This document shows, one piece after another, positions 52,210 to 64,000 of a stretch of 64,000 bases of DNA. Where the stretch lies: NCBI GenBank assembly GCA_023014365.1, contig JAEBUN010000002.1:2232001-2296000 (forward strand), written 5' to 3'. Below the pieces are notes generated by a model that ran no database searches, was not told the origin of the DNA, and worked only from the letters and a program-made list of their open reading frames with translations. Source of the stretch: Lepiota brunneoincarnata. Its lineage: Eukaryota > Basidiomycota > Agaricomycetes > Agaricales > Agaricaceae. Every line of letters begins with the position of its first letter. Position 1 is the stretch's first letter. The position numbers and the translations under genes are program-made.

Positions 52210-53680
52210 TTAAGCTTGCGGGCTTCCTTCCCCGCCGCCAAGATCGCTCCGATTTTCGTCTTCCTCCAACCACTTCCCTTCCTGCTGCATCAGTTCGAGA
52301 AGTACGCTAGGATCGACGTTGACGTCAAACTGGACATCTTCGTCATCCTCTTCCCCAGGCTCAACCGCTAATTCCTCATCAACTGAAATGTCCTGTGTTG
52401 CGCCATCGTCACCCTCGTCCTCATCGCTGCCCACATATTCCACCAGCTCGATCATTCCACTGTCCTCTACCTCCTCCTCATCTTCGCCGTCACTTCCGTA
52501 CTGACCCACCAACACACTTAGAGCCTTTCTCCCTTCCTCAGGATCCAACTTTCTTCTCTTCCGCCGTGGCTCTAGTGGTCCATTGACACGACTGACCCCG
52601 CCCGTCTTCTTATCAACCAAGAGTCCAGTAAACTCCTCCCATACTTCAATTAATGGAAATTCGACAAAATGGGTCCCGCGGAGGGATTGCGAAAGGGGTT
52701 CGTTTGGATCTAGGGAGTGGTAGAGTTGTAGTTTGGAGCCTGCGTTCGGTCGCTGTTGACCTGGAGTTAAGAGCCCTGGGAGATGAGGAAGAACAGGCGA
52801 GTTTTCAGGTGCAGCAATAGCAAAGTGGGGCTTAGTAAAATTATCAGGGTCTTCAGGCGGTGGGAGAACAAGCAGAGGGAGCCAGGAGGAGAATGGGTCG
52901 GCAGAGGAGGTGCCGCCAGCGTTCCTTTTCGTGGTCGATCTTTTGCTGAGCCAGTTCCTAATGTGTTTTTGGAGGAGAGTCAGGAGAGGTGTTGACAGGT
53001 TGTTCCGGTGTGTGAGGAGGGTGAAGGGTGAAGTTGAGCGAGCCTCGGTGGAAGGATGTATTTTGAATTGGATAGTTAAAAGTGCTGTCTGGTGTCTGTT
53101 GGTGATAAGACTTTTTGTTTTGTTTTTTAGAAAGAAAGAGAAATACGGACTTGAAATCCCAAACAGACTGATTCAACTTGCTCCGCTCCATCCCTGGTGG
53201 CATCAACTCCATCTCAACGCCTCGCGCCTCCAACTGCGCCTTCAACATCCCCCGCCTGCCCTTCCCTCCTCTCCCTCCCCTCCCTCCTCTTCCGGTCCCC
53301 CTCGCACCTCTTCCTCCTCTCCCTCTCCCTCTCATCCCATCCACACCCATATCAAACCCACCTTGGATGATCTCCCTTCCCCACTCGCCCACCCTCCGAC
53401 TAATATCCTCCAGGAAACAGTAGTCATTCATCATACTTCCCCATGCGTAGTTGTTCATAGGAATGTATACCGCTTTGTTACGGATGGCAGAACACCCTGT
53501 TTGCGTCTTATGAGAGGTGGTACAGCGGAGGGAACAAGTACGGGTCTGGCAGCGCGGGCAGGTGTATTTCGCTGGTGTTGAAGTGGTGCATATTTGACAG
53601 AAGGCCGGTTTTACTGAGGATGGGGGTGAGGTGGTAGAGGAGGGTGCAGAGCTGGGCAGTGAAGAGCTGCCGGGATGCAT
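52210..53680 (-). CDS. BCD1: Box C/D snoRNP assembly factor Bcd1 (HIT zinc finger)
   Basis: Nuclear factor needed for box C/D snoRNP assembly. Model complement(join(52210..53095, 53151..53680)), 471 aa. HIT-type zinc finger near residues 28-64: C28-x2-C, then CPRC, C-x3-C and a final CTTSHKTQTGC. Next YAWGSMMNDYCFLEDISRRV, a basic Arg/Gly-rich stretch (RGRGRGGRGARGTGRGGRGG), and SKLNQSVWDFK before the intron, followed by LLTIQFKIHPS. After a Pro-rich middle, SLRGTHFVEFPLIEVWEEFT is the Bcd1 C-terminal block; the tail is highly acidic. Stop codon 28 bp from the MED18 stop: tail-to-tail. Confidence 0.92.
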
Positions 53681-53780
53681 TCGGTATTAGGTCAACCAAT
53701 AAAAAAAAAAGGCTCCAAGTTGGATAATGGCTATCTGATAAGATGGAATATGGGACAGCATATCTACATAAACCTGACGT

Positions 53781-54855
53781 CTAGATGTCATCCATCCCAA
53801 AGTCAATCTCAACCTTCTCTCCCGGCTTGAATGCAGGTAAACCTACACAGAGACAACATTAACATCCACAGCACCGGCGAGAACAAAGGGAAACCACATA
53901 CCAAGGTATGGACAACTCGCACACCTAAACGCATCCCCAAGGAAGCAGCTCCCACAGCTACTCGTGGCCTTGGGCGCATTCTTCGCAGCAGCCACCAACC
54001 TCTCCTTCTCACTCTGCGCCACCACCATCGCGCCACCCCCTTGCGACCCATCCAGCAGCACGATCTTGCCAGTTTTCCTCTCCTCCTCCTCCAGCTCTGC
54101 CAGTCCACAAGTGCAATTTTTGCACGCCTTCTTCCGCCGAGGTATGCTGGCGTTCACGGGTTCGCACGTCGGCTGGGGCCGAGTTTTGTCTGCTTCGGTG
54201 AGGAGCGATTCCGGGTCGATCTTATCGATACCGGCCTGTGGCGTCAGTGCCCACAGCGCCTTCTTCTTTGCTGGATCCGTTTTCTTCCGGTTCAGAGGCA
54301 TCGAGAGGACTGTGGGCTTTGTGAGTTCTGGTGAGATTGTCCCGGTTGCGGTGGGTTCGTGTGCGGGCTTTCGTGCAATAATGAAACCCTCTTCTGGCGA
54401 TGTGGACAAGACATCGAACCCGGAGCGTGTCAGTTGCGATGGGAGTGTTTTGATGACTGAGGAGAGATTGAGAAGGTGAAGGGTCCCGAGAGGGCTTAAA
54501 CCCAACAGTAACTGTGTCAGGAGATTAGAGAGGCTTGGTGTCAGGGACTGATATTCTGCATCCGTCAGGATAATGTGTACGGAGGCGTAGGACGATGGCT
54601 CTAGTGTAGTAGCTGAAATACTTCACATTGAGCTTTTTCATGCAGGGCTTCGAGCAGTCTCGCACCTCTGTCGACCAACCGATCGAGCATCTGCTTGTCT
54701 ACGTGCCTTGTGACTTTTAAACTTGAGATCAGAGATTGATATTTGCCGTCCTGTGCGGTCGAGAGCGAGCCAATCGCCAGTGCAGGCCCTTTGAGTTGTA
54801 CAACTGCTTGGCCATTGGCCGTGTTCCCTGTCTGAAACACAGCGGTGGGGGGCAT
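53781..54855 (-). CDS. DRE2: Fe-S cluster assembly protein Dre2 (anamorsin homologue)
   Basis: Electron carrier with Tah18 in cytosolic Fe-S protein assembly. Model complement(join(53781..53842, 53902..54612, 54666..54855)), 320 aa, in frame. N-terminal methyltransferase-like domain: [50 protein letters not shown]. Linker, then the two cluster motifs CKNCTCG (about residue 229, C-x2-C-x-C) and [20 protein letters not shown] (about residue 285, twin C-x2-C). C-terminus [14 protein letters not shown]. The ATG at 54855 gives the usual short N-terminus; an in-frame ATG at 54903 adds 16 residues. Confidence 0.95.
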
Positions 54856-55115
54856 GATGGTGGAAAAAGAGATGAGGTGATTGCTTTCCATCTGCTGACA
54901 CACTCCACACTGACTCAGCTACTTGTCATTTACAGAGAGGAACATATTGCGCTAATTATACGTGTGCTATACAACCTCACCAGACGTATCGCTAAATAAT
55001 GTGGTGTGATGGTAGATGCGACAGGCAAGGTGACAAAAGGGATGTAAAATACGTGAAAACCGAAAACAGAAAAAGACCAAACCAAGTCCCGAGTCCACAG
55101 TCGGAAAATTGAAGC

Positions 55116-56520
55116 TCATTGCTGATTTGGCTGTTGAGGCGGTTGCCCTTGCTGAGTAATCTCAACAGGGTTCTGCGGTGGCGGCGGCTGCATATGCGGC
55201 GGCGGCATGCCGTGCATGACCTCCGGGTTCATTGGTGGAGGTGGCATCAAAGCACTACGGACACGGAAAAGCATCATCCTGTACCACTCGGGATCGACCC
55301 CAGCCTTTTCCTGTTCGGCGGTAATCTGCTGAAGGTGGCCAAGCTCTTTTAGCCACGCCAGGCGCCAGTTAACGTTGCCGTGCTCATCCAACTCGAAGCC
55401 CTCGTCAGGAGAGATAGGGAGTACACCAGGTATTGGGGGTGGGAAGCGTGGGTCGGGCGCCATCATGGGGAAATTGGGATTAAACCTGAAGATCCCTTTC
55501 ACTGAGAAAAGCAGTCGAAACATGTTCCGGAAAATAAACTCACGGTGGGTATGGTGGGGGGTATGGAACCTGCTGTCGACTAGGACCTGCCTCATCCGGA
55601 TGCATGGAAGGAGGAACAAACTGGGCATGAGGATGAGCATTAGGGTCCTCATATGCCTGTGGCGCCGGTTGCTGGGAGTCTGGAGGATGGTACTCTTGCG
55701 AGGGCTGTTGCTGTTCAACCTCCTCTGAAGCACGATTTTTCGAATTTTTGCTCTTCTTTTTGCGGACACGGTGAACACCAGTGCGGGGATCTACATTCTC
55801 GTTCACAGTCCAGTAGGATCCCTTCCCACGATCCGTGAGAGGACGGGGAACTTTCTCGAAGCACGGGTTGAGTGAGAGATTGTGGCGAACAGAGTTCTGT
55901 AACGGGTATGTCAGTGCCGGCTCGGATACCACATGAGTGTGTTGGCGGATAAAAGAGCGATAAACAACAAATAGAGACAGTCAAACAAAAACAGCGCGAA
56001 CGCGAGTCGCGTCTTATTCAAATTTGATACCAAACAAATACCTCATTCCGATGAAATTAACTCTAATAATACTCACTTTCCATCCACTGGGCGCCGTTCT
56101 GAAATACGGAAACTGAACACAATCTCAGTCAGCGCGCACTCGAATTATACAAAGAAGGTCGAGTAGCCACTCACTCGCGACTCGATAGCATAGTAGATAT
56201 CTTCTAGAAGTAATTTCTGGTTCGGCGAGCCCTTTATGGCGTAGCTGCAGGGGATAGTGGATTAGGCTCAGACAACTTGGCGTGGACCGTTCCGGAGGAT
56301 CGCTGAGAATATGGACGTACCGTATGAGTGTAGAGTAGGGGTAGAAGGGCTTGCTGCCAGGAGGACCATCTCGGAGGGAATCAAGGTTAATGGGAAGGCC
56401 CCCAGTGAGGTCGTTGTCCTGGGGGTAATACGAATTACCATTGACGTCTTGCTGAGGTTGTTGAGGCTGCTGTTCTTGCATCATGGGCTGCATCGCCTGA
56501 GGTTGTTGTTGTTGTGACAT
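55116..56520 (-). CDS. Forkhead (winged-helix) transcription factor
   Basis: DNA-binding regulator. Model complement(join(55116..55485, 55544..55896, 56077..56112, 56175..56244, 56321..56520)), 342 aa, in frame. Gln-rich N-terminus ([20 protein letters not shown]). Forkhead domain about residues 54-145: [68 protein letters not shown], followed by a basic [11 protein letters not shown] run likely to be a nuclear signal. The C-terminus is Pro/Gln-rich. No FHA domain, so it is distinct from the gene at 5739. The domain is spread over four exons. The subfamily is not clear to me. Confidence 0.92.
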
Positions 56521-58700
56521 CTACCCAATTACGAGACCGATGCGAGTGTTTGTTGGTGGTTGGCGGGGGACAGATGGTGGTCGAGGACAAGCAAACAAAG
56601 CCACGACTCAACCAGCTTATGTCAGAAACGTGGGAATCTCATTTTTCTGCGCACGGACCCTTCATGCTGCCTGTACAGGGTGTCTGTAAATGTTGGGATA
56701 TTCTGTAGCCACTCGCTTCTCGAGTACAACCGAGTGAAGAGGATGCGGCGGGGTTAGTGTGTCTGCAGCCACTGTATTCAACATACACCGACAGCGTCCA
56801 AATCGTGGAAGACACAATAAAACACGGACCACACAAACCAACCAGTGTTCATTTACACAAACAAATCTGTGAAATATGCATCTGGTCACATCTACCGCAT
56901 CCTGGCATGCGGTTTCGATTGGGCTCAAATTCTGAAAGTGAGCTGTACAACCACATCCAGGGGCACCCCCACTGGCGGGAGGACCTGGGATCCCTTTCTC
57001 GGTTTCCAGCACAACCCGGACTTATTGACAACCGTGGCCCCATGAACAAATTACTGCGTTAAGGGAATTTTTGCACGCTGGTGAGCACTCTTCCGATGGA
57101 CAACGTAGTCCAAAGAGCGTTCAAACCACTGCCTTCTTCTTTGGACTGGTACATTCCTTTGGCCTGAACTCTCGAAACGATTTACCCCATCACCTCTCTT
57201 ACAAACAGTCAGAGATAAGGGCCCTATCCCAAGCCCAATATCTTCTTGCCCGTGCCAACCCTCGGCTCGATTCAGCCATCTCCCCCACACTTATAATCGA
57301 GTCATGTCCTCCGACGATTCCAGAGATAACTGCTCGGATTTTTTCAAGAGTAACACATCCGACTGTCTATTTACCAATACCAATGGACTCCTCATCTCGA
57401 TACGCCTCTCACTGCCAATCCACTTACAGTATCGCCCAGTTCCCAAAACCCAGTCTAAGAGCGCTGCAAATTTCTCTCCGTTCACGTCCTCTTAACGGAA
57501 GCCCCCGTCAATTCGGTTCCGGCCTCTCACCTAATAGCTTATTTGCTCTGGACTGCGAGTCCAGACAGGCCGCAAGTCTGCTGGAATTAATTCCTCTGGC
57601 TTCTGGTAAAGTCTCACAGTTCCTTTTTACCAGCCATTCAAAGATTTTATTTACCGGCGGAAAGAGTCACCGGGTGCTGGCGTTCTCGTATTCATAACAG
57701 CCGCGCCCTCTCGAATGCCCATCAGGTGGGCAAGGCAGTGAGCCCAACCGACTAGCAGCTGTTGGCGGAAAGCTTATTATGTCGAGCCCCGCGAACTCAA
57801 ATTCCGCCGGCAGTATCAAGGATCTTGCGGCCCTCCGCCAACGTTGCTGCGGTTTGCAACATAGAGCAGGATAAAGCGCGGCTCAGATCGGTATGGAAGG
57901 AGTATTGTCCAACTGTTGCCTCCTTCCTCCTTGGCCCCCACTCGATGCACTCGCACCTCCGATATTCCGCTGGGAGGGAAATGGGGAACATTGATCCCAT
58001 ACAAGCCACACATGTTGTCAACGTGGTCCGGATATCCCACCGTATGCACAACACATTGTCTCTCGGTCTTGATCGTTGAGACGCGAACACATCGTGTCTC
58101 TGGGTGGTCGTCCCAACCATCGTCACTCTTTATTACCATCGCATGCTAACATGCCCCCCACTTGCGATAACGCACTAGCCACGGCACGCCTCTTGAGGTA
58201 ATTAGAAAATGCTTTATGTGTACCGAAGTTGATCAGACAACTTTGGGTAGCTTCGGTGCGGTGTCCGTCATTCGATTAAACAGAACAGTCGCTTGCCACA
58301 AACTTGTTCCTTTGCAAGAACCTTTCCTAGGTCCCATTTGACTTCCCGATGATCCCTGGTCTTCCAACCGGTATTTTGGTAGCCTGATCCTGTTGTAAGT
58401 AATATGTAGAACCGACGCAACTAGTACGTGAGTTCTACCGTCTTAAGTCAAATCCGCAACGCTTTGCCTTGGGAGTATTCCTCGTCCGGCCACCAAATGA
58501 AAATGCACGCCTCTGGTTTCGCGCTGAAGACAACAGCTGTGGGTCCCCGCCTTTCTTCACCCGAACGTCGAGTTGATCAAGCACTAAATTCCCCAAAAAG
58601 TCTAGTTGTGAGTGTAAATGTTAGCCTGGGGGACTGCGATAAATGTTAGGTCTAGATCTATGCAAAGCAAACCCCCACAGGACGACGATCTTACCAGGTT
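56521..58700. other. Stretch without a confident gene, left part
   Basis: Upstream region of the forkhead gene, then DNA of host-like composition. The longest ORF is plus 57071-57697 (208 codons; MHAGEHSSDGQRSPKSVQTT...); it has no signature I know, and opposite-strand and other-frame ORFs overlap it. I cannot tell a poorly conserved gene from chance. No tRNA or rRNA was recognised. Confidence 0.4.
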
Positions 58701-59190
58701 GCCACCAGCACTATGGTATTCCGCATCTATGCGATCTATCTACACCTCGTCATGCTAGGGGCACAGTTTTCATCAGCTTGTGCGGGGTGCTTCAATGACA
58801 ATTATCCTTATTCTCGCACTCCGTAGATTTGATGGTCGGTTGCTCCCCTCCTCGAGCTCATCCTGCTTCACTGATGAACCGCCAAAGCAAACACTTCACC
58901 ATCCCCAGGCATTCAATTCTACACATCGTACCTTTGGTTACGCGCTTTGGATCGCTGTCATCGTATACGACTCTGTACTCTTCTTCCTGTCTACCCGCGT
59001 TGTCGTCAAGCGCCATCATCGCAGCTGGGATGGTCCTGCGGGTTTAAGTCCTGTATGGGAGGCACTCGTAAAGGGCGGCATCTCATGTTTCTTTGTGTGT
59101 GTGTGTGTGTGTGTGTGCTCCTCCCCTGTCCGTTGACCTTCAGTCCACTAACCCTCACCCAACAGAACTCTTCTGACCTACAAGACGAGT
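58690..59190 (+). pseudogene. Possible remnant of a fungal multi-pass membrane protein (DUF6533-like)
   Basis: Two short pieces look like this Agaricomycete family: TMVFRIYAIY at about 58710-58740 and GYALWIAVIVYDSVLFFLST, with RVVVKRHHRS after it, at about 58935-59030 (a hydrophobic helix then a basic loop). They are in different frames with stops between them, and no full set of helices was found. It may be a gene with introns I did not resolve, or a decayed copy. Confidence 0.35.
59093..59117 (+). repeat. (GT)n microsatellite
   Basis: About twelve GT units in a row inside the membrane-protein-like region. It could lie in an intron, as an acceptor-like CAG follows at about 59143. Confidence 0.9.
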
Positions 59191-60972
59191 GAGATTATCC
59201 TTCCAGCGAGCCGATTTCCGACAAGTTTTTTCTCCGTTATTTCGGATTCTCATCGCGGGCAAGATGGTCTGGCCTTCCGCAGGCCTTCTCAATAGCTGGG
59301 ACATGTACGATGGGGGTCAGGCCTGTGCTCAACCTCCGAGGAGCTTTCTACTGTCCCCCTATGACCAGTCAGTCGTAACCGGGAAGTTCATGCCACCGAG
59401 TTTGGTGTTGCAGCTAGCCTCGACGGATCCTCACATGGTTCAGCCAGAAATCGAAGGGCGCCCGGTAGGATCAAGTCTATTAAGGCTCTACTTTGGAATA
59501 TTCTAATGAGGCGGGAATGTGCCGTCGTGGAGCACCTGGGGACGGCCTGCTCATCATAGCAGTATGGATGGCCACCAATACAACCGCTTCCGGATCCGGG
59601 TCGATGTCCAAGAGCCTTGCCGGAAGGACAGGAGCCCGAATAGGAAGAGTACAGTAAAATAATTCGGTGCCTTCTACGGTTGGATGGACACTTTTAGGTT
59701 CCCGGGAAGGTTGTGGTGTACCTGTGTCACCACTTTATGATAGCAGGGGGCTTGTACCAAACCAGGTAGGAATATGGCGTAGCAATACTCCAGCCACCAT
59801 CATATTTAGCAGATGAGTGCCAAGCAGGTGACTCCTTGGGCCAGGTCAAGTTACCCATGACCTCGATGAAAGCGAAGGGAAACATCGGGCCTCTCGTTCC
59901 AAGTCAGTAATCCTGGTTGCGAAACGGGCCCCATATGGTACAGTTGATCTGCCGACAATACCCCTGAATGCGCACTCAGAAGAGGGATGGTGGAGCGGTT
60001 TCTGCAACCCTTTCGCTGCAAAATCCTTCACATGTGTAGTCGGAAGGATGAATATTCCAAACCCTCGGTCCCTTAGATTAGATTTGAATTTGGAAACCAT
60101 CTGTGACCGGCTGTAGCACTGGGCTTCTATCGGCTTACGTATCGGTGGATCGAGGGCTGACTTCAGACGTTGATGAACAAAAATGGTGAAATGCCCCGAG
60201 CAGGGGCGCTGTGATTGACACCCAATCCAGCATCGTGCCGAAGGGCGTCGTAAGACCCTGTGAGCATTTTTGACGTCTGGATCGATGGCGCCCACTGCCA
60301 GAGGATGCACGCGCACCCCGCACCAGGGGGGCCCAAAGTATCATCTAGTGCATATCGATGGATTTAGGTTTTCAACCCGTACACTCCTAATTTCCGTCAG
60401 TGACAGGCTGTTCTGATGATCGATGACAATTTTTGAAGGAATGATTGATTAGTTGGCCAGTAACCTCCGCAGTATGATTCCCTTCGAATGCCTCCACAGA
60501 TCCTTCAACGTGATGGCCGGACAATCCAGAGCGGAGCGGACAGGGGTGGATAGACAGAAGGATCAGGATGTCACCTTGGCAGGGCATCTTTGCTTGCCCC
60601 ATACAGAAATTTAACTGAGTTCACGGTCGTGGACTTGCATCATCAGATCCAACAGCAATGTCATTGCCAGCAGAACCGTAGAACCCTCTGGGTCGCTTGA
60701 AATGACAGTGACTGAAAACACATGACGAAAATAAATCGGGAAAGTGGTTTTGAATAAACTTCGTGAAGCTTTGCCCAGCGCCCGAGTTTAGCCCGATCCC
60801 GAAGAGCCTGCCTCGAGATATTTGGATCCTGTGTTTTGCTTGACCTCTGCTGTGCGTTCCAACACACGCCCCACCACCGACACTGAACAGTGGCAAATCG
60901 AAAAAATATATAACGCCGTATCGATTAATCAGCTATACAATTGATATTTCGAGCCTCAGTATCTTGCTAATC
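59191..60972. other. Stretch without a confident gene, right part
   Basis: Mixed short ORFs on both strands (longest minus 60316-59846, 156 codons) without recognisable domains. Host-like CpG content. It lies downstream (3') of FAR11. I see no repeats of the transposon families found at 10-40 kb. Confidence 0.4.
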
Positions 60973-63900
60973 TCAGACACTGTTGCATGATGAGCAACGT
61001 CACGTTGCGACAGTTAAGCTTGACGTACCCATAGGCGTATTCCACTTCATCGACACCGGCACCTTGGGCAAAAGGGGTGGATTGTTCGCGGGGCGCAGGG
61101 CCCAGTTCTGGTTCGTCTATGTCTTCTAGGTCAACTGCGCTTCCGTCATCCAAGCCAAATGGTAGTACTGGTCGGAGACCGCCACCAGAACTCGAACGCC
61201 GAGTGCCGGCGGGAGATTTAGGTAAAGCAGCCATTGTTTTAGGGCTCAGGTGCTGTAGGGCGTGTGTTTAAAGACTTATATTTGTTCAGGTTTGGAGTGC
61301 ATACCTCCCAGTTGTTCATGTTTTCGTCCATCACATCTTTATCGTCACGGTTAGGGTCAAGTCTTGCATCATCACCCAGTTCGCCGATGGAGACCACGCT
61401 TTCGCTGTCGCTAATGCCATCGGCAACATTCTCAAATGGTAAACGACTCCAGGCAGATGTGGCACCAAAGGGTGGTACATCTCTCGATTGCTGTTCGTCG
61501 GACCAACCCAAATCGTTCAGGTAGTCCTCATACTCGTCTTCAAATGCGATATCTTCCGTGATATAAGGGAGGAAAATGTTAGGATCAGGTGCTTGTGATC
61601 TAGAGGGGGGGAAAACGTCGGCATCAACAGTATTTGGTGTTCCAAGCGGTCTGATTATGCCAGACAGCTCGGGTGGATGTAAGCCTTCCAGATGCTGCGA
61701 AATACTACCAGATCTGCGGTGCATCGGACTGCTTTGATTTCCGAGTGCGGCCGGTCCATACCGCTTCGAGTTGTCTGGCAAATGTTAGTCTGCCAGTAAG
61801 GATAAAAAGCCAGGGATCTCAACGCACAGAATTTGACGAGATGGCGCAAAGCCTGCTCCTGGGACTGAAGGATTCAATACGTAGGCTTTAGCCATATTTG
61901 TGTCCACCTACTTGAGCTCCTTGTCCCTCTTCCACCTCATTTCCTGTCAACCACTCATCACGAAGCTCGGGTCGGCAATTCAAATATATCGAAGTGATAA
62001 CCTTCATGTTTGCTACGTTTAATGAGTGTTGGTATGGGACAGCAAGTGAACAAGTAACTCACACTGTCTCCATCTACGACCACAATAAGGCACTTGACTC
62101 TTGATCAGCTTAAGAATATGCAGTTGCAGCATCGGGTGCATCACGCGAAGCACTCGCTTCAGGACGGCCTACATTTTAACTCCTTATAGCTTGTTGTTCA
62201 AGGCGAAATCCGCTACATCACTTACAGAACTCTTGTAATGAACAAGCATCCATATTCGATGGGGTCGCCCTTTTGACAATTTCTGCATAATCTTGGCAAA
62301 GTTGATAGTCGCAAAGAAATTGCGCCATGAATATTCGTTGATTTGTTCGATTTCTTCCTCGTGTTTCTCTCCATTGGGAAGCACAATCGTTCGTGTGATG
62401 AGTTGTTTGGGGGGTCTTTGTACATTGTCTTCGGGTCGACTCGGTTGAGGATTCCGTGAACAATGTAAACAGAACTGGAAGAAGCTAAGGTCTTTGGTCA
62501 GGGATTGGCCGGATCGATTGATAGGGACTAGATACTTGTTCTCTGGGGAGTCCGCTTTAGATACAACGATTTGCGCAATCTCTTGGAGACCGAACATTTT
62601 CAAGATCAATAGCAGACAGTTCGTATCGAGCAGATGATGGCCAAGGTGGTGAAATTTCATAGCATCTGGAAATGCAGATAAGTCACATACCATCACTAGG
62701 AGCAGGAAAGGTACTGACGCGACACTTTGAACCATTTTAATACAATGAGCAAGATAGCAGATACGGCCTTTGAGGTAATCTCCCGATGCCGGGTAACATC
62801 AATTTCTTCCAATGTTGGGGGATGAACTGGTGGTTGCTCGGGTGCTTGATGTACGGCTAGCATTGGCATCAATTCATGCTTTCAAACGCAGAGACCAAGA
62901 ACACAAGTTCAAAAGACTCACGGGACGGAACACCAGGAGGAAATACAGAAGACGTGGATGATTGCGGATTCTGGAGACCATTCGTACTAGCAGAGACTGT
63001 GGCAAGAAGCAGCTTCAGCAAAACTAACACCCAACCTGAGAGATACGGCAAGACGGAACCCTATCGAAACACAAAATAAGTCAAGAATGCATACGGTTTC
63101 ATATAGTGGTTCTCAACGTGCATATACTTGTTCCACGCGCATCAGGCGCATAAGGTCTTCCTTCCTCCCTTTCCACTTGCGCCTTTCAGTCTCATCGGTA
63201 GCGGAGTCATATGCCCTTGTCGCTGCCTCAATTTCACGGCCCAGCTGGGCTACATCGGGAAGAGGTTCGTTCTCCATATCCTGAGAAGACGTGAGAACCA
63301 CGAAGCCAGTAGCAAGGAAGCTCGAAAACTTTACCGTTGCCAGAAACGTTGAGGACCGATAAGTCCCATCCATACCCGGCATCCTCTCTAACCCACTCTC
63401 AACTGTCATGCAATCCTCCCTCGTCCGCCACATCTGTGCCAGTGTGAGGCTGACATACATATGTTGATTGAACAGCCTATCAGCCTCGTCAATCGCAAAT
63501 GGAACCAATATGGCGTCCTTCCCAAAAGTCTTCCCAGCAAATGGAAACAGGAACGGCCGGCCCTGGTCAGTCTGGTATTGCTGCTTTTTGGGCTTTGGTG
63601 AGGGAGGAGGTGTAGGCATAGGAGTGGGGGGTTGTTGGCCGCCTCTAAATGGGCCATTCGGGCCCATCTGATGCTGTTGTTGGAATCCAGGGTGGCATCC
63701 AGGGGGCAAACCAGTATGAGAGGGTTCGAGATCGTCGTGGTGATAGTGGTGTCGCACAGGAATGGGAGAGTACGCCTGTGAAAGGCGTTGGGTGAGTTTG
63801 GAGGCATTAAATTTGCCGACAGGGACATCGGCGAGGCTTGAAGGAGGAGAAGAGGGAGTGGGGAAGGTAGGATATTTTACTGAGGTTTCAGAACGGAACT

Positions 63901-64000
63901 GTTCGATATCAACAGGCGACGACTTGAGCTTTTTATCTGTTATCCTACTGGGTGAGACCTGAGGCATAGTCTTGAAGAACTAATACTCACTTGCATCGCT
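60973..64000 (-). CDS. FAR11: STRIPAK component Far11/STRIP1-2 homologue, partial (5' end beyond the window)
   Basis: Scaffold of the STRIPAK phosphatase-kinase complex. Multi-exon, minus strand, entering from the right edge. Domain 1 (N1221-like): LVPFAIDEADRLFNQHMYVS, EAATRAYDSATDETERRKWK, SVLPYLSGWVLVLLKLLLAT, TSKAVSAILLIVLKWFKVSH followed by AMKFHHLGHHLLDTN. Domain 2 (DUF3402-like): NEYSWRNFFATINFAKIMQK, VLKRVLRVMHPMLQLHILKL, CGRRWRQSNMKVITSIYLNC, RPELRDEWLTGNEVEEG, EQALRHLVKFYNSKRYGPAA. A long acidic tail follows, ending in VDEVEYAYG; if the last intron (GTACGT donor at about 61031) is used, the stop is at 60975-60973, otherwise at 60956. Main coding blocks: about 63957-63130, 63060-62918, 62835-62740, 62665-62540, 62465-62225, 62155-61830, 61780-61305, 61235-61032. 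Exon limits are approximate. Confidence 0.9.

Noticed and set aside
52910..53581. Plus-strand ORF of 223 codons
   Set aside because: Antisense to BCD1 including its HIT zinc finger; Pro/Ser-rich shadow of the Arg/Gly repeat.
53831..54479. Plus-strand ORFs of 167-171 codons
   Set aside because: Antisense to DRE2, which has both cysteine motifs on the minus strand.
55375..55728. Plus-strand ORF of 117 codons and minus-strand alternative frame 55778-55116
   Set aside because: Both are other-frame readings of the forkhead gene; the 55778-55116 ORF mixes a true C-terminal exon with an intron and a wrong frame.
57071..57697. 208-codon plus-strand ORF as a gene
   Set aside because: No recognisable domain or splice support and competing ORFs; kept only as a note in the unassigned stretch.
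1..64000. tRNA or rRNA genes
   Set aside because: No cloverleaf with a convincing B-box and no rRNA core sequence noticed by eye; tRNAscan-SE would settle it.

Overview
The window looks like a chromosomal segment of a basidiomycete fungus, probably an Agaricomycete. Genes are intron-rich, introns are mostly 45-75 nt, genes are packed on both strands, and the gene set is plainly fungal (Rat1, eIF2B-delta, Kcs1, Hei10, Med18, Bcd1, Dre2, Far11, two forkhead factors). I cannot name the species.

Left arm (1-8.0 kb): RAT1 (minus, 3' end cut by the window edge), GCD2/eIF2B-delta (plus, divergent from RAT1), an MTP18/MTFP1-like mitochondrial protein (minus), and an FHA+forkhead transcription factor (plus) with two apparent frame breaks.

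Middle (about 9.4-39.8 kb): about 30 kb with no recognised host gene, made of decayed retrotransposons and Tc1-type DNA transposons nested in one another. The centre is a Ty1/copia element (about 17.4-30.8 kb) whose coding region is split by a solo LTR, a Tc1 element, a second solo LTR (itself carrying a third), a second Tc1 element (with a solo LTR in its end repeat), and a complete second copia element that carries two more solo LTRs. Most nesting steps can be read from target-site duplications, and four from reading frames that rejoin when the insert is removed. To the left is another copia element; to the right a chromodomain Ty3/gypsy element (minus) is split by a nearly intact Tc1 transposon and joined to a Tc1 fragment. 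The copia elements are poor in CpG and many in-frame stops are TGA or TAG at expected Arg, Gln or Trp positions.

Right arm (40.8-64 kb): KCS1 (plus), a 15-exon HEI10 meiotic RING gene (plus), an unrecognised Ser/Pro-rich protein with a CUE-like C-terminus (minus), MED18 (plus), BCD1 (minus), DRE2 (minus), a second forkhead factor (minus), a 4.4-kb stretch with no confident gene, and FAR11/STRIP of the STRIPAK complex (minus, 5' end outside the window).

The host genes are unrelated housekeeping and regulatory functions: RNA decay, translation initiation, inositol pyrophosphate signalling, meiosis, transcription, snoRNP and Fe-S assembly, STRIPAK signalling. There is no gene cluster with one shared function. 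The unusual content is the transposon nest and some uncommon splicing: a start-codon-only exon, a 7-nt microexon, and GC-AG introns. All exon limits below are my hand-made models from splice signals and frame continuity.
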